From Acinetobacter terrae (GTDB lineage Bacteria > Pseudomonadota > Gammaproteobacteria > Pseudomonadales > Moraxellaceae), in assembly GCF_013004375.1 (NCBI RefSeq), contig NZ_JABERI010000041.1, forward strand, positions 62,001-126,000: a DNA stretch of 64,000 nucleotides, given 5' to 3'. Position 1 is the stretch's first letter, and each line of letters starts with the position of its first letter. The notes beneath the pieces were generated by a model. The model did not search any database. It was given only the letters and a program-made list of their open reading frames with translations, and was not told where the DNA came from. This document shows positions 53,182 through 62,314 of this stretch, piece after piece. The position numbers and the translations under genes are program-made.

Positions 53182-54332
53182 TATTTCACCTTTTGTTCAA
53201 TAGTTGCCTTATTATTGTTTAATGCAACTTCAGATTCATCGAAATTGACGTCATCATATAGATAGGCTGCTTCAATCACTTCACCCGCTTTGTTGAGGCG
53301 ATAAATGAGTGGAGCTGAACCGTCACCATGTGCAGTGTAAGAATTGGCACCAAACTCAAATACACCACCTTCTTTCATTGATTTTTTGACACTTCGATCG
53401 TGATTACCACCTGATGATAACGTGCATAAGTTGAAGTAAGCAGGAAGGTCTTGGCTGTTGCTATCTCCGTTATAACGTTCATACCAAAGCTCATCGAAAA
53501 AGCCTGCTTGTCCCGAATCAACCCCTACATCAAAGTCAGTGTTGAAATACCATTTCCCGGTTTCAATTGAATTAAAATTGGGTACTGATTCATGCTTGAT
53601 CCGCAGAAAGTGAGTGCGGAGCGGTTTCCCTGCAGCATAAGCATCTTTCAGGTCAGTGATTTTTCTTTCGAGGTTCGCAATAAAGTCGCGTCGTTCGTCC
53701 GCTTCAATTTTCTTAACCTTTCCTCTGATCTGATCTTCGCTCAGGTGTTGGCTGTGTTGGTCAAGCATTAATGCACGGAACTTGGAAGGACGTGTGCTGA
53801 TCGAAGGTCTTGCGTGGGCAAAAGTGGAATTGATTTCAAACAGTAACCAACTTTGTTTTCCCCAGTAATTGTATTCTTCTGACACATAGCACTTCGAATA
53901 CCATTCCACTGCATCGTCTGCTAATTCTTTATAGATGCGTTGTTTTTCAACGTCCAGTTCTTCTTTGATCAGTTGAAAGAGTCTTTCAACGCTTTGCAAC
54001 TTTCCGTCCCAATTGGCTTGATCACGCGCTTTACTGACCAGTTTTTCAAAAGAGAACAAGTGATCTTTGTAGGTCTCTCCAAACTTTGCGTGATAGTGCA
54101 GGAGGTATTTAAATTGGTCGATTTTTTCCAACATACTGCGTTCATCGTAGGGATCGCGGAAAAAACCGATCTGGGCTTGGTACTTACCGTTGGCTGCCAG
54201 CATTGAACCTTTGCACCAAACGTCATTGGCATAACAAGGGTCAGTGAAGCGAATCGCTCCTGATACAACACTGAACTCACCTAAATCACGGACGTAGCGT
54301 GTACGTGAACTCTGTTTAATTTGGGTAGGCAT
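53181..54332 (-). CDS. Unknown protein with a split DUF4241-like domain
   Basis: 383 residues from the ATG at 54332 (MPTQIKQSSRTRYVRDLGEF), with AGGA about 10 bases upstream. An ATG 23 codons earlier lacks a ribosome site. Residues 20-65 (VVSGAIRFTDPCYANDVWCK) and 275-370 (VGVDSGQAGFFDELWYERYN, then FEFGANSYTAHGDGSAPLIY) look like the two ends of a DUF4241-type domain, split by a roughly 200-residue charged helical insertion (coiled-coil-like). The match is by eye and not tested. It is first in a coupled unit with two unknown genes. Confidence 0.7.
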   Translation of the reverse strand: MPTQIKQSSRTRYVRDLGEFSVVSGAIRFTDPCYANDVWCKGSMLAANGKYQAQIGFFRDPYDERSMLEKIDQFKYLLHYHAKFGETYKDHLFSFEKLVSKARDQANWDGKLQSVERLFQLIKEELDVEKQRIYKELADDAVEWYSKCYVSEEYNYWGKQSWLLFEINSTFAHARPSISTRPSKFRALMLDQHSQHLSEDQIRGKVKKIEADERRDFIANLERKITDLKDAYAAGKPLRTHFLRIKHESVPNFNSIETGKWYFNTDFDVGVDSGQAGFFDELWYERYNGDSNSQDLPAYFNLCTLSSGGNHDRSVKKSMKEGGVFEFGANSYTAHGDGSAPLIYRLNKAGEVIEAAYLYDDVNFDESEVALNNNKATIEQKVK

Positions 54333-54534
54333 GTTATTTATTCCTGAGTAAGAACTTCTATTGCTTTTGTAGTAATTCCGCCTTTTGTGCAACGATTCCA
54401 AAATTGTTAAATACCTCCAGTGCCTCTTCGAGCTAAATTATTTCTGAATTGCATTTTTTCAGTTTGAGCAATATGTTTCTTGATTATTGGTTTGGTGTAA
54501 CAACTCGTTTTGTGCTGTAGCTTACGCTTGAATT

Positions 54535-54640
54535 GTTAGCGTTTTATTTCAAAGATGCTTTTTTTTTCATAAGAATTTTATTTCAAAGATACTTTTTTTC
54601 GTTAGCATTTTATTTCAAAGATGATTTTTTTCGTAAGCAT
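54535..54640. repeat. Three tandem copies of a 33-base AT-rich unit
   Basis: TTTTATTTCAAAGAT occurs at 54542, 54576 and 54608. Each copy is followed by NCTTTTTTTTC-type tracts and preceded by GTTAGC or CATAAG. Period 34 and 32 bases. It lies upstream of the three-gene unit, about 200 bases from its start. Could be replication-slippage DNA or bind a regulator. Confidence 0.65.
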
Positions 54641-55010
54641 TTAATTTTATTCTGTGATTAGTCGACTAGTCCTACCAAGAGTGGCATCCCTACATTTCAC
54701 CTTAATGTTAAGCAAGTTATGCTTGTCGTAAAGCGTTGATCTTACGAGTGGAATTGCTACCGTACAGATTCGAGGATTTCCTGGGATGTTTTGAGCTTTG
54801 GCTTAAGAAAAGTGGGTGACATTACCTATCAGCGCATCAGCAAGCTGCTTCAATCTTGGTATTTACGTCGATCATTAAGATCTTGAACATTGGGAAAATG
54901 GCGTTGAAGCAGAAATATCTAGCAGTACATGATTTAGTCGGGGTGGGTTCTTAAGCATATGGGTTAATTTTAATAAAAATATTCTCTAAAACCTAATCTA
55001 TAAAAATAAC
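54641..55010. other. Intergenic region before the urease promoter
   Basis: No gene called. A plus-strand frame at about 54736-54955 is open except for one stop and reads protein-like in parts (VELLPYRFEDFLGCFELWLKK, before that stop, is cut here to its first part), but no family or start is evident. It may be decayed DNA. Confidence 0.3.
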
Positions 55011-55027
55011 TTGGTATGAAAATTGCC
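55011..55027 (+). promoter_or_regulatory. Candidate sigma-54 promoter of ureEFGJ
   Basis: TTGGTATGAAAATTGCC: GG at 55013-55014, ten bases, GC at 55025-55026. It matches TTGG and TTGC but has TAT for CAC. It is about 95 bases before the ureE ATG, suitable for a nitrogen-controlled promoter. Confidence 0.6.
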
Positions 55028-55122
55028 TAATAATCATAATGATGCACTTTTATATTCATGCTGCTTTTATTGCTTTATTTCAGAGCAAGAGTGAAATCAA
55101 GAAATACTAAAATGGAGCAAAA

Positions 55123-55605
55123 ATGAAAATTTATACTCAACGATTAGAACAACTTAAACACAATGAGCGGTTTGAAACGATTGAATTAACTTTTGATGTG
55201 CGTCAAAAGAGCCGTTTTCGTGCAACCTTACAAAATGGGGTTGATATTGGTGCGGATTTACCGCGCAACGGCATTTTACGTAGTGGCGCTTATATTGCAA
55301 CAGCGCAGGGCGATGTGTTGCAAGTGAATGCACAAGCTGAACAACTCATGCAAGTCACAGCACAATCAGACTTTGATCTGTTAAAAGCAGCCTACCACTT
55401 GGGCAATCGTCATGTTCCTTTAATGTTAACGCCTAGGGCACTTTATTTTGAACCCGATCATGTTTTGGCGGAGATGGTGGTGGGCTTAGGACTCAGCGTG
55501 ACAGAAACGTTGCATCCTTTTGAGCCTGAAAGTGGCGCCTATGCCCAACATCAACATGATCATCGTCTAAGCCCAATTAAAGCTTTACAGCATGTCCATC
55601 ACTAA
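55123..55605 (+). CDS. ureE: Urease accessory protein UreE (nickel chaperone)
   Basis: Delivers nickel to the UreD-UreF-UreG-apourease complex. 160 residues. The N-terminal domain has [20 protein letters not shown] and [16 protein letters not shown]. The second domain is the ferredoxin-like metal-binding part with [12 protein letters not shown], where the His is the conserved interface nickel ligand. The tail is His-rich ([11 protein letters not shown] and HVHH). GGAG lies 6 bases before the ATG. It is first in the operon and overlaps ureF by 14 bases. Confidence 0.95.
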   Translation: MKIYTQRLEQLKHNERFETIELTFDVRQKSRFRATLQNGVDIGADLPRNGILRSGAYIATAQGDVLQVNAQAEQLMQVTAQSDFDLLKAAYHLGNRHVPLMLTPRALYFEPDHVLAEMVVGLGLSVTETLHPFEPESGAYAQHQHDHRLSPIKALQHVHH

Positions 55606-56257
55606 TGCGGCACAGCTGCTCAGTTTACTGACGCTGTCTTCTACGGCCTTGCCGATTGGAGCATATTGCTACTCGCAAGGAGTAGAAACTGCGATTGATC
55701 GTGGCATGATTCATGATGAAGCATCCAGTATTGCTTATTTTGAAGAAGTGCTTGAGATGTTGCTGGTTCGTTTCGAGTTGCCTTTACTTAAGCGCTTAAT
55801 GCAGTGCTTTGATGATGAAGCTCAATTTGAATATTGGGCCAATCTGTATCGTGCAAGCCGTGAAAGCAAAGAGTTGCTCGCAGAATCCACCCAGTTGGCT
55901 TTTTCACTCAATGCCTGGATTCGCGATGTTTTAAAACAACCGGTCATGGTCAAAAAACAGCTGGGGTTTATGCCGGTGTATGGGCATTTATGTGGCACTT
56001 TAGGCTTGAACTCAGCCGATGTACTCACGGCTTATACCTTCACCGTATTAGAAAACCAGGTGTTGGCTGCAGTCAAAACAGTACCGTTAGGACAAATGAG
56101 TGGACAACGGATTTTATGGCATTTACATGGTCTTATACCTGACGCAATTCAGCACGCTTTGGCTTTAGAAGATAGCGAAATCAGTAGCGCTTTACCACGA
56201 TATGCCATGCTGAGCATGCAGCATGAAAACCAGTATTCAAGATTGTTCAGATCGTAA
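55592..56257 (+). CDS. ureF: Urease accessory protein UreF
   Basis: Helical protein that gates UreG's GTPase activity during nickel insertion. 221 residues: [24 protein letters not shown] near the N-terminus, [20 protein letters not shown] in the middle, and [15 protein letters not shown] towards the end are family patterns. The start overlaps the end of ureE, showing translational coupling. It is followed by ureG after 35 bases. Confidence 0.94.
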   Translation: MSITNAAQLLSLLTLSSTALPIGAYCYSQGVETAIDRGMIHDEASSIAYFEEVLEMLLVRFELPLLKRLMQCFDDEAQFEYWANLYRASRESKELLAESTQLAFSLNAWIRDVLKQPVMVKKQLGFMPVYGHLCGTLGLNSADVLTAYTFTVLENQVLAAVKTVPLGQMSGQRILWHLHGLIPDAIQHALALEDSEISSALPRYAMLSMQHENQYSRLFRS

Positions 56258-56292
56258 ATATACAAATTAAAGAAATAACAGGGGAAATACAG

Positions 56293-56907
56293 ATGTCAGA
56301 ACGTAGTCCATTACGGGTGGGAATTGGCGGACCGGTCGGTTCAGGTAAAACAGCGTTAACCCTAAATTTATGTCAGGCGTTGCGTGAAAAATACAATATG
56401 GCCGTGGTCACCAATGACATCTATACCAAAGAAGATTCTAACTTCCTGACCCGTCATGAGGCGATGTCTCCAGACCGCATTGTGGGCGTAGAAACGGGCG
56501 GTTGTCCGCATACCGCCATTCGTGAAGATGCCTCAATTAACTTGGCGGCGATTGATGACTTGTGTGAGAAATTCGACGGTCTAGAACTGATTATCATCGA
56601 AAGTGGCGGTGATAATTTAGCGGCAACCTTTAGTCCAGAACTGTCTGATTTAACCTTGTATGTGATTGATGTCGGTGGCGGCGAAAAAATCCCGCGTAAA
56701 GGCGGTCCGGGCATTACCAAATCTGATTTATTGATTATCAACAAAACAGATTTGGCACCCATGGTTGGTGCCAACCTGGATGTCATGGATCAAGACGCCA
56801 AACGCATGCGCGGCGAAAAACCGTTTTTATTTTCCAATATGAAAACCAAGGATGGGCTGGAATCCATTATTTCTTTTATTGAAAAGCAAGGTTTGTTTAA
56901 GGCCTAA
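56293..56907 (+). CDS. ureG: Urease accessory GTPase UreG
   Basis: GTPase driving nickel insertion into urease. 204 residues, SIMIBI class. P-loop [13 protein letters not shown] (about residues 10-22), CPH metal motif in [33 protein letters not shown], and NKTDLAP as the G4 base-recognition motif. Ribosome site AGGGGAAA. It is followed by ureJ. Confidence 0.96.
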   Translation: MSERSPLRVGIGGPVGSGKTALTLNLCQALREKYNMAVVTNDIYTKEDSNFLTRHEAMSPDRIVGVETGGCPHTAIREDASINLAAIDDLCEKFDGLELIIIESGGDNLAATFSPELSDLTLYVIDVGGGEKIPRKGGPGITKSDLLIINKTDLAPMVGANLDVMDQDAKRMRGEKPFLFSNMKTKDGLESIISFIEKQGLFKA

Positions 56908-56918
56908 GCAGGAGCACG

Positions 56919-57485
56919 ATGTCAATGTTAAAAAAAATGATTGCTGTTGGGTTAAGCAGCTTACCGATGATGGCGATGACACACCCTGGTCATGCACATG
57001 AAAGCAGTTTCTGGATGGGCTTTAGCCATCCTTTTACCGGATTAGATCATCTGATGATGGCAATTGCTTTTGGGGTATTACTTTGGACTGCCACTCAACG
57101 CAGGAAAGTCGCAGGATTTTTCGGTTTAGCGGTAGCCATGATTACAGGTTTTGTTTTAGGACAACAGCAAGTATTACCCAATGTTTTTGCAGAATACGGC
57201 ATTGTTTTATCTTTAGCCGTTTTGGCGACAGCGTTATTGATGAAATCCAATCGTATTTTTGCTGTCGCGACCATGGTACTCGCAAGTTTCCATGGCGTGG
57301 CACATGGCAATGAATTGGGACAATCAGGTCACATGATGCAACTCATGTTGGGTATGGTCTCTGCGATGTCGCTCATTTATTTGATAGGTTTAGGCTTAGG
57401 GGCGTTTACTGAAAAATACCTGCCACAGGGTCGTAAGATTATTGCAGCATTGGCAGCAATCCTTGCTGTTATTGGTCTGGCCTAA
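56919..57485 (+). CDS. ureJ: HupE/UreJ-family nickel transporter
   Basis: Integral membrane protein, 188 residues, with six or so hydrophobic segments after a signal-like start (MAMTHPGHAHESSF). The HupE motif FSHPFTGLDHLMMAIAFG near residue 32 with His and Asp, and a second SFHGVAHGNELG motif near 126, are likely metal-transport residues. It is thought to bring nickel to the urease assembly. It lies 11 bases after ureG and before ureD. Confidence 0.9.
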   Translation: MSMLKKMIAVGLSSLPMMAMTHPGHAHESSFWMGFSHPFTGLDHLMMAIAFGVLLWTATQRRKVAGFFGLAVAMITGFVLGQQQVLPNVFAEYGIVLSLAVLATALLMKSNRIFAVATMVLASFHGVAHGNELGQSGHMMQLMLGMVSAMSLIYLIGLGLGAFTEKYLPQGRKIIAALAAILAVIGLA

Positions 57486-57507
57486 TGCGCGTTAAGCAGT
57501 ATTGATT

Positions 57508-58398
57508 ATGAATATGTTGAGCATCTTACCAACTGCTGATGCACAGAACCCATCGCAGCTTTGGTACGCGTGCCTCGAGCTTGGTTTTCGTTATCAAGCT
57601 GCGCAGCAACGCACGACCTTGGCGCATCGTAAACATTCAGGTCCGGTTCGGGTACAAAAGATGCTTTGGCCGGAAAAGAGTGGGGTGTGTCATGCCATTA
57701 TTGTCCATCCTCCTGCAGGTATTGCCGGAGGCGACCACTTAACTTTTGATATGCAGGTGGATGCCGATGCGCATGCCTTGGTGACCACACCCGGAGCCGG
57801 GAAATGGTACAAAACCAACGGTAAATCGGCCTTTCAGCATATTCATATTCGCTTAAAGGACAACGCTATTTTCGAATGGCTGCCTCAAGAAACCATGTTG
57901 TTTAATGGCGCACATGCGCATTCTGAAACCGCCATTCACTTGGATAAAGCAGCAAGTTTTATAGGCTGGGATATGTTGGTGATTGGTCGTCAAGCCTGTG
58001 CAGAGCAGTTTACGAATGGTCAATACCGCAATCATTTTAAGCTGCTGCGTGAAGATAAATTGCTGGTAGCAGACAGTTTGAATTTTGTCGGTAATGATCG
58101 CTGGTTAAGCTCATGTTTGGGTATGAATGGTCAGGCCGTCATGGGCAGCTTTTGGGCTGTTGCACCAGAAAAATATCGTGCCACTGTGTATCTAGAAGAA
58201 TATGTTGCCGTGATTCGTGAACTGATCACGCGGATGAAAATTAATGTCACTTTGACGGTACTCGGCGATGTGATTTGCGCACGTTTCTTGGGTGATGATG
58301 TACGGCAGTGCCATGATGCTTTTGCTGCTATTCGGGCACGGTTAAGACGTTACTGGTTTGATTTAGACGAAGAGTTTCCAAGAATCTGGCGGACTTAA
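57508..58398 (+). CDS. ureD: Urease accessory protein UreD
   Basis: Scaffold protein that binds apourease and guides nickel from UreG through UreF. 296 residues from the ATG at 57508. An in-frame TTG lies just upstream and another ATG at 57514. Family marks: [54 protein letters not shown], and the [14 protein letters not shown] segment. It is the last gene of the EFGJD run. A 147-base gap with a REP-like hairpin separates it from ureA. Confidence 0.94.
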   Translation: MNMLSILPTADAQNPSQLWYACLELGFRYQAAQQRTTLAHRKHSGPVRVQKMLWPEKSGVCHAIIVHPPAGIAGGDHLTFDMQVDADAHALVTTPGAGKWYKTNGKSAFQHIHIRLKDNAIFEWLPQETMLFNGAHAHSETAIHLDKAASFIGWDMLVIGRQACAEQFTNGQYRNHFKLLREDKLLVADSLNFVGNDRWLSSCLGMNGQAVMGSFWAVAPEKYRATVYLEEYVAVIRELITRMKINVTLTVLGDVICARFLGDDVRQCHDAFAAIRARLRRYWFDLDEEFPRIWRT

Positions 58399-58402
58399 AA
58401 TC

Positions 58403-58447
58403 CCTCCCTTGCGCAGCAGTGCTGCTCACCTTTGCCAAAGGGAGGAG
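58403..58447. repeat. REP-like hairpin in the ureD-ureA gap
   Basis: CCTCCCTT/AAGGGAGG flank an inner GCAGCA/TGCTGC hairpin. The CCTCCC/GGGAGG style recurs at 60913 and 61012, so it is probably a member of a genome-wide palindromic repeat. Confidence 0.5.
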
Positions 58448-58496
58448 AAAAGCCCACCTCTTTTATAAAAAAGAATTTGGGGGGGGGAGATTCAAC

Positions 58497-58513
58497 CTTG
58501 CACACATTTTGCT
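58497..58513 (+). promoter_or_regulatory. Candidate sigma-54 promoter of ureABC
   Basis: CTTGCACACATTTTGCT fits the YTGGCACGNNNNTTGCW pattern except for T in place of the first G of -24 and A in place of the later G. It lies 31 bases before the ureA ATG, so ureABC could be transcribed separately from ureD. Confidence 0.45.
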
Positions 58514-58544
58514 TAGTAATAAATACATGAATTAGGAACCGTTT

Positions 58545-58847
58545 ATGGAACTCAATCCAACAGAAAAAGACAAACTCCTGATTTTTACTGCGGGCTTAGT
58601 CGCAGAACGTCGTAAAGCACGTGGTTTGAAACTCAATTATCCAGAAGCAATTGCTTATATTTCTGCGGCACTGCTTGAAGGTGCACGTGATGGTATGAGC
58701 GTGAGTGAACTGATGCATTTTGGTACAACCTTACTCAGCCGTGATGATGTGATGGATGGCATTGCCGAAATGATTGCTGAAGTTCAAGTCGAAGCGACAT
58801 TTCCCGATGGTTCGAAACTGGTCACTGTCCATCAACCGATTATTTGA
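58545..58847 (+). CDS. ureA: Urease gamma subunit
   Basis: Structural subunit of urease, 100 residues. [21 protein letters not shown] and [20 protein letters not shown] mark the N-terminal part, and [18 protein letters not shown] the C-terminal part. Its stop region overlaps the upstream end of the ureB leader. It begins the ureABC unit. Confidence 0.97.
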   Translation: MELNPTEKDKLLIFTAGLVAERRKARGLKLNYPEAIAYISAALLEGARDGMSVSELMHFGTTLLSRDDVMDGIAEMIAEVQVEATFPDGSKLVTVHQPII

Positions 58848-58861
58848 ATAAGGATAAGTCG

Positions 58862-59173
58862 ATGATTCCGGGTGAAGTCATCACGCCTGATCGTGATATT
58901 GAATTAAATGTAGGACGTGAAACCTTGAAAATGAGCGTGGCCAATGTAGGCGACCGACCGATTCAGATTGGGTCACATTTTCATTTTGCTGAAGCCAATG
59001 ATGCTTTGCAATTTGACCGCAATGCGGCACGTGGCTATCGGCTGAATATTGCTGCCGGTACTGCTGTACGTTTTGAACCCGGGCAAAGCCGAAATGTTGA
59101 ACTTATTGCATTGGCCGGGAAACGTGAAGTTTATGGCTTTGCAGGACGAGTGATGGGTAAGCTCGATTCATAA
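58862..59173 (+). CDS. ureB: Urease beta subunit
   Basis: Structural subunit, 103 residues from ATG 58862 ([16 protein letters not shown]), the conserved start. A TTG 6 codons earlier overlaps the ureA end and is not needed. Marks: [18 protein letters not shown] and [16 protein letters not shown]. It is followed by ureC after 33 bases. Confidence 0.97.
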   Translation: MIPGEVITPDRDIELNVGRETLKMSVANVGDRPIQIGSHFHFAEANDALQFDRNAARGYRLNIAAGTAVRFEPGQSRNVELIALAGKREVYGFAGRVMGKLDS

Positions 59174-59206
59174 AAATTGCATCAGAATTATATAGGTTTA
59201 TAAATC

Positions 59207-60907
59207 ATGAAAATGTCGCGTCGTGCGTATGCCGAAATGTTTGGACCAACGGTAGGTGATCGGGTCCGCTTAGCCGATACCGAATTATTTATCGAAGTTG
59301 AACAGGACCTCACCACATATGGCGAAGAAGTTAAATTTGGTGGTGGAAAGGTGATTCGCGATGGCATGGGGCAATCGCAGCTTTTGTCATCCGAAGTGGC
59401 TGACACTGTCATTACAAATGCCCTGATTATCGATTGGTGGGGCATTGTTAAAGCTGATGTTGGCTTGAAAAATGGCCGAATCTGGAAAATTGGTAAAGCT
59501 GGTAATCCGGATATTCAACCGAATATTACTATTCCTCTTGGTGCTGCAACGGAAGTGATCGCAGGCGAAGGTCAGATTTTAACTGCTGGGGGGGTTGATA
59601 CCCATATTCACTGGATTTGTCCGCAACAAGTTGAAACGGCACTGATGTCTGGAACAACTACCATGATTGGCGGTGGTACCGGACCCGCAGCAGGCACATC
59701 TGCAACCACGGTTACACCGGGGCCATGGCATATTGCCACCATGCTACAAGCCATTGATGACTTACCCATGAACATTGGTTTACTCGGCAAAGGCAACTTG
59801 AGTCTGCCCGATCCGATTCGTGAACAAATTGAAGCCGGTGTGGTCGGTTTAAAATTGCATGAAGATTGGGGATCAACGCCGGCGGCCATCGATAATTGTT
59901 TAACTGTGGCGGATGAATATGATGTACAAGTTGCGATTCACACTGACACACTAAATGAAAGTGGTTTTTTGGAAGAAACCTTGGCGGCCTTTAAAAACCG
60001 CACTATTCACACTTATCACACTGAAGGTGCGGGTGGTGGACATGCACCGGATATTTTAAAAGCTATTGGTCAGCCGAATGTCTTGCCATCTTCAACCAAT
60101 CCAACCCGTCCTTATACCGTCAATACTATTGATGAGCACTTGGATATGTTGATGGTCTGCCATCATTTAGACCCCTCTATTTCGGAAGATGTCGCATTTG
60201 CAGAAAGTCGTATTCGCCGTGAAACCATTGCTGCGGAAGATATTTTGCAGGACTTAGGCGCAATCGCGATGATGTCATCTGATTCTCAGGCGATGGGACG
60301 AGTCGGTGAAGTCATTATTCGCACATGGCAAACCGCCCATAAAATGAAAGTGCAACGTGGTTCATTAGACGGCGACACTGCTGCGAATGATAACAATCGT
60401 GTGAAGCGTTATATTGCCAAATATACGATTAATCCTGCTATTACCCACGGTTTAAGCCATGAGATTGGTTCGGTGGAAGAAGGCAAACTGGCCGATTTAG
60501 TGCTCTGGAAACCGGCATTTTTTGGTGTGAAACCGGCCATGATTATTAAGGGCGGGATGATTGCAGCAGCACCGATGGGTGATATTAACGGTTCTATTCC
60601 AACGCCACAGCCTGTGCATTACCGTCCGATGTTTGGGGCAAGCGCGCGCGGTGTACATAACACATGTATTACCTTTTTGTCACAAGCCGGAATTAACAAT
60701 GGCGTGGCGGAAAAGTTAGGGCTGAAAAAAATCATTTCACCGGTTAAAAATACCCGCAATGTTTCTAAAGCCGATATGAAGCACAATACCTATACACCAG
60801 TCATGGAAGTCGATCCGGAGATTTATGAAGTGCGTGCGGATGGAGTGCATTTGACCTGTGAACCTGCGGAAGTGTTGCCTATGGCGCAAAGGTATTTCTT
60901 ATTTTGA
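59207..60907 (+). CDS. ureC: Urease alpha (catalytic) subunit
   Basis: Hydrolyses urea to ammonia and carbamate at a dinickel centre. 566 residues. Metal ligands are all present: GVDTHIHWI (about His133 and His135), the carbamylated lysine in [10 protein letters not shown] (about Lys216, with His218 next to it), AIHTDTLNE (His245), [12 protein letters not shown] (His271), and Asp359 in [10 protein letters not shown]. The catalytic His of the mobile flap lies in MVCHHLDPS (about His319). Full length. It closes the ureABC unit and the inverted repeats at 60913 follow. Confidence 0.98.
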   Translation: MKMSRRAYAEMFGPTVGDRVRLADTELFIEVEQDLTTYGEEVKFGGGKVIRDGMGQSQLLSSEVADTVITNALIIDWWGIVKADVGLKNGRIWKIGKAGNPDIQPNITIPLGAATEVIAGEGQILTAGGVDTHIHWICPQQVETALMSGTTTMIGGGTGPAAGTSATTVTPGPWHIATMLQAIDDLPMNIGLLGKGNLSLPDPIREQIEAGVVGLKLHEDWGSTPAAIDNCLTVADEYDVQVAIHTDTLNESGFLEETLAAFKNRTIHTYHTEGAGGGHAPDILKAIGQPNVLPSSTNPTRPYTVNTIDEHLDMLMVCHHLDPSISEDVAFAESRIRRETIAAEDILQDLGAIAMMSSDSQAMGRVGEVIIRTWQTAHKMKVQRGSLDGDTAANDNNRVKRYIAKYTINPAITHGLSHEIGSVEEGKLADLVLWKPAFFGVKPAMIIKGGMIAAAPMGDINGSIPTPQPVHYRPMFGASARGVHNTCITFLSQAGINNGVAEKLGLKKIISPVKNTRNVSKADMKHNTYTPVMEVDPEIYEVRADGVHLTCEPAEVLPMAQRYFLF

Positions 60908-60912
60908 TTTGA

Positions 60913-61032
60913 CCTCTCCCTGACCCTTACTTGCGCTAAGTTTTAAAGCTGTGCTTTAAAATTTGCTCAGGAGAGGGAATTTCCATTATTTAAATAAATT
61001 TTGGAAAAGTTCCTTCTCCCTTTGGGAGAAGG
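60913..61032. repeat. Cluster of REP-like palindromes after ureC
   Basis: Three hairpins: CCTCTCCCTGA with TCAGGAGAGG (60913-60923 and 60967-60976), inside it a perfect TTTTAAAGC/GCTTTAAAA (60941-60961), and CCTTCTCCC/GGGAGAAGG with a TTT loop (61012-61032). The CTCTCCC-type ends match the palindromic intergenic repeat of Acinetobacter in general style. They may also end the ureABC transcript. Confidence 0.6.
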
Positions 61033-61119
61033 TTAGGATGAGGGCTATATTTACATTGCTTTAGTTTTTGATTTATAAGAATATTAAAATTAATTTTGTA
61101 AAAATAATTTAGGTAATCA

Positions 61120-62235
61120 ATGAGTTTCTCATTAAAGACAAATGAATTCCAGAATGTAATTAGTAGAATAAGATCTGTTTCAAGTCAAGCAATGGAAAAA
61201 TCAGACTCAGATTTAAAGCATTGGGCACAAAAAATCATACTTGTTAATTTTGTATTTAACGCTGAATCGATTGATCAACTTGAACAAAATTTGCCTGAAA
61301 CAAGAAAATGGGATTTATTTAACTTAGTTGAGTGTTATAAGCATTGTAAAGATGATGAATTAGAGCTTTTAAAAGTTGCTTCAATAATTATATTTATTTA
61401 CTTGCAAGAAGCCTATTTTAGATTAGGAGTTGATAAAGAAGATCCAGCTTTTAATAGGTTTAAAGATGCAATTTATGATCTCAAAATGAATGAGTATCAA
61501 ACATACAAAACATATTTTGATTATTTAAATGAACTTCCATACAGAATTACTAAGGATATTTATAGTAATTCTAAATTAAATGAAATTAGAAAATTTCTAG
61601 AAGAAAAGGATTTTTCAGATTTTAATAAATTGATTATTAGTACGGAAGAGACACTCAAAAAGATTGAAAAATGGGAAGAGTCATTCGATCAAAAACAAAA
61701 AGCTGTTCAAGATTTAGAAGAACGATTAGAACAAAATAAATTAACTTATGACTTTGTCCTGCTTAGCAAAGGTTTCCAGCAACTTTATGATCAAAAGAAA
61801 CTTGAGTTAAAAGAACGAAGAGATGGCTACTCAATGTTTGGAGCGTTATTAGTTTGTACTCCTCTTGCCGTAATTGTAGCTATTGTGATTATGATTCTAT
61901 CAGGTTATGAAGCTAAGCTTTCTTCACTTTGGTTCTTAGCTTTGCCCATTACAACTTTAATACTTTTCCTCTTTTATTTTACGAGAGTAGGATTACAGCA
62001 TGTTCGTTCAATACAATCCCAAATGATGCAACTTGAACTTCGTATGGCGCTATGTCAGTTTATCCATAATTACGCAGAAGATTCAGAAAAATTGCATAAG
62101 AAAAACCAAGCCGGGTTTGAGAAATTTGAAAATATTATCTTTTCACCCTTAGTTTCATCAGATGACAAGATCCCAACTACATTCGATGGTATGGAACAGT
62201 TGGCAAAACTAATAGGTGAATTTAGAAAGAATTAA
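61120..62235 (+). CDS. Membrane-anchored coiled-coil protein of unknown function
   Basis: Not recognised. 371 residues. The first 170 are charged and helical. Residues about 170-225 form a coiled coil (EETLKKIEKWEESFDQKQKA, then VQDLEERLEQNKL). Two hydrophobic segments follow (LLVCTPLAVIVAIVIMIL about 245-262 and LWFLALPITTLILFLFYF about 272-290), then about 80 charged helical residues. Architecture fits a membrane-tethered cytosolic sensor or scaffold. AT-richer than the flanking ure and puuE genes, which suggests import. It is boxed in by REP-like repeats and a nitrogen-type promoter of the next gene. Confidence 0.75.
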   Translation: MSFSLKTNEFQNVISRIRSVSSQAMEKSDSDLKHWAQKIILVNFVFNAESIDQLEQNLPETRKWDLFNLVECYKHCKDDELELLKVASIIIFIYLQEAYFRLGVDKEDPAFNRFKDAIYDLKMNEYQTYKTYFDYLNELPYRITKDIYSNSKLNEIRKFLEEKDFSDFNKLIISTEETLKKIEKWEESFDQKQKAVQDLEERLEQNKLTYDFVLLSKGFQQLYDQKKLELKERRDGYSMFGALLVCTPLAVIVAIVIMILSGYEAKLSSLWFLALPITTLILFLFYFTRVGLQHVRSIQSQMMQLELRMALCQFIHNYAEDSEKLHKKNQAGFEKFENIIFSPLVSSDDKIPTTFDGMEQLAKLIGEFRKN

Positions 62236-62245
62236 ATGAACTTTT

Positions 62246-62262
62246 TTGGCGCATAAATTGCT
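62246..62262 (+). promoter_or_regulatory. Candidate sigma-54 promoter of puuE
   Basis: TTGGCGCATAAATTGCT: GG at 62248-62249, ten bases, GC at 62260-62261, then T. One mismatch (G for A) in the -24 block. Best copy of the set. It lies 53 bases before the puuE start. Confidence 0.7.
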
Positions 62263-62314
62263 TATCGCTGTTATAGAAATTTAACGGTTTGATATAACAC
62301 ATTAGGGAATTGAC

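Noticed and set aside
54736-54955. Possible decayed gene upstream of the urease promoter
   Set aside because: One in-frame stop, no start, no family recognised, and the open stretch is short enough to be chance.
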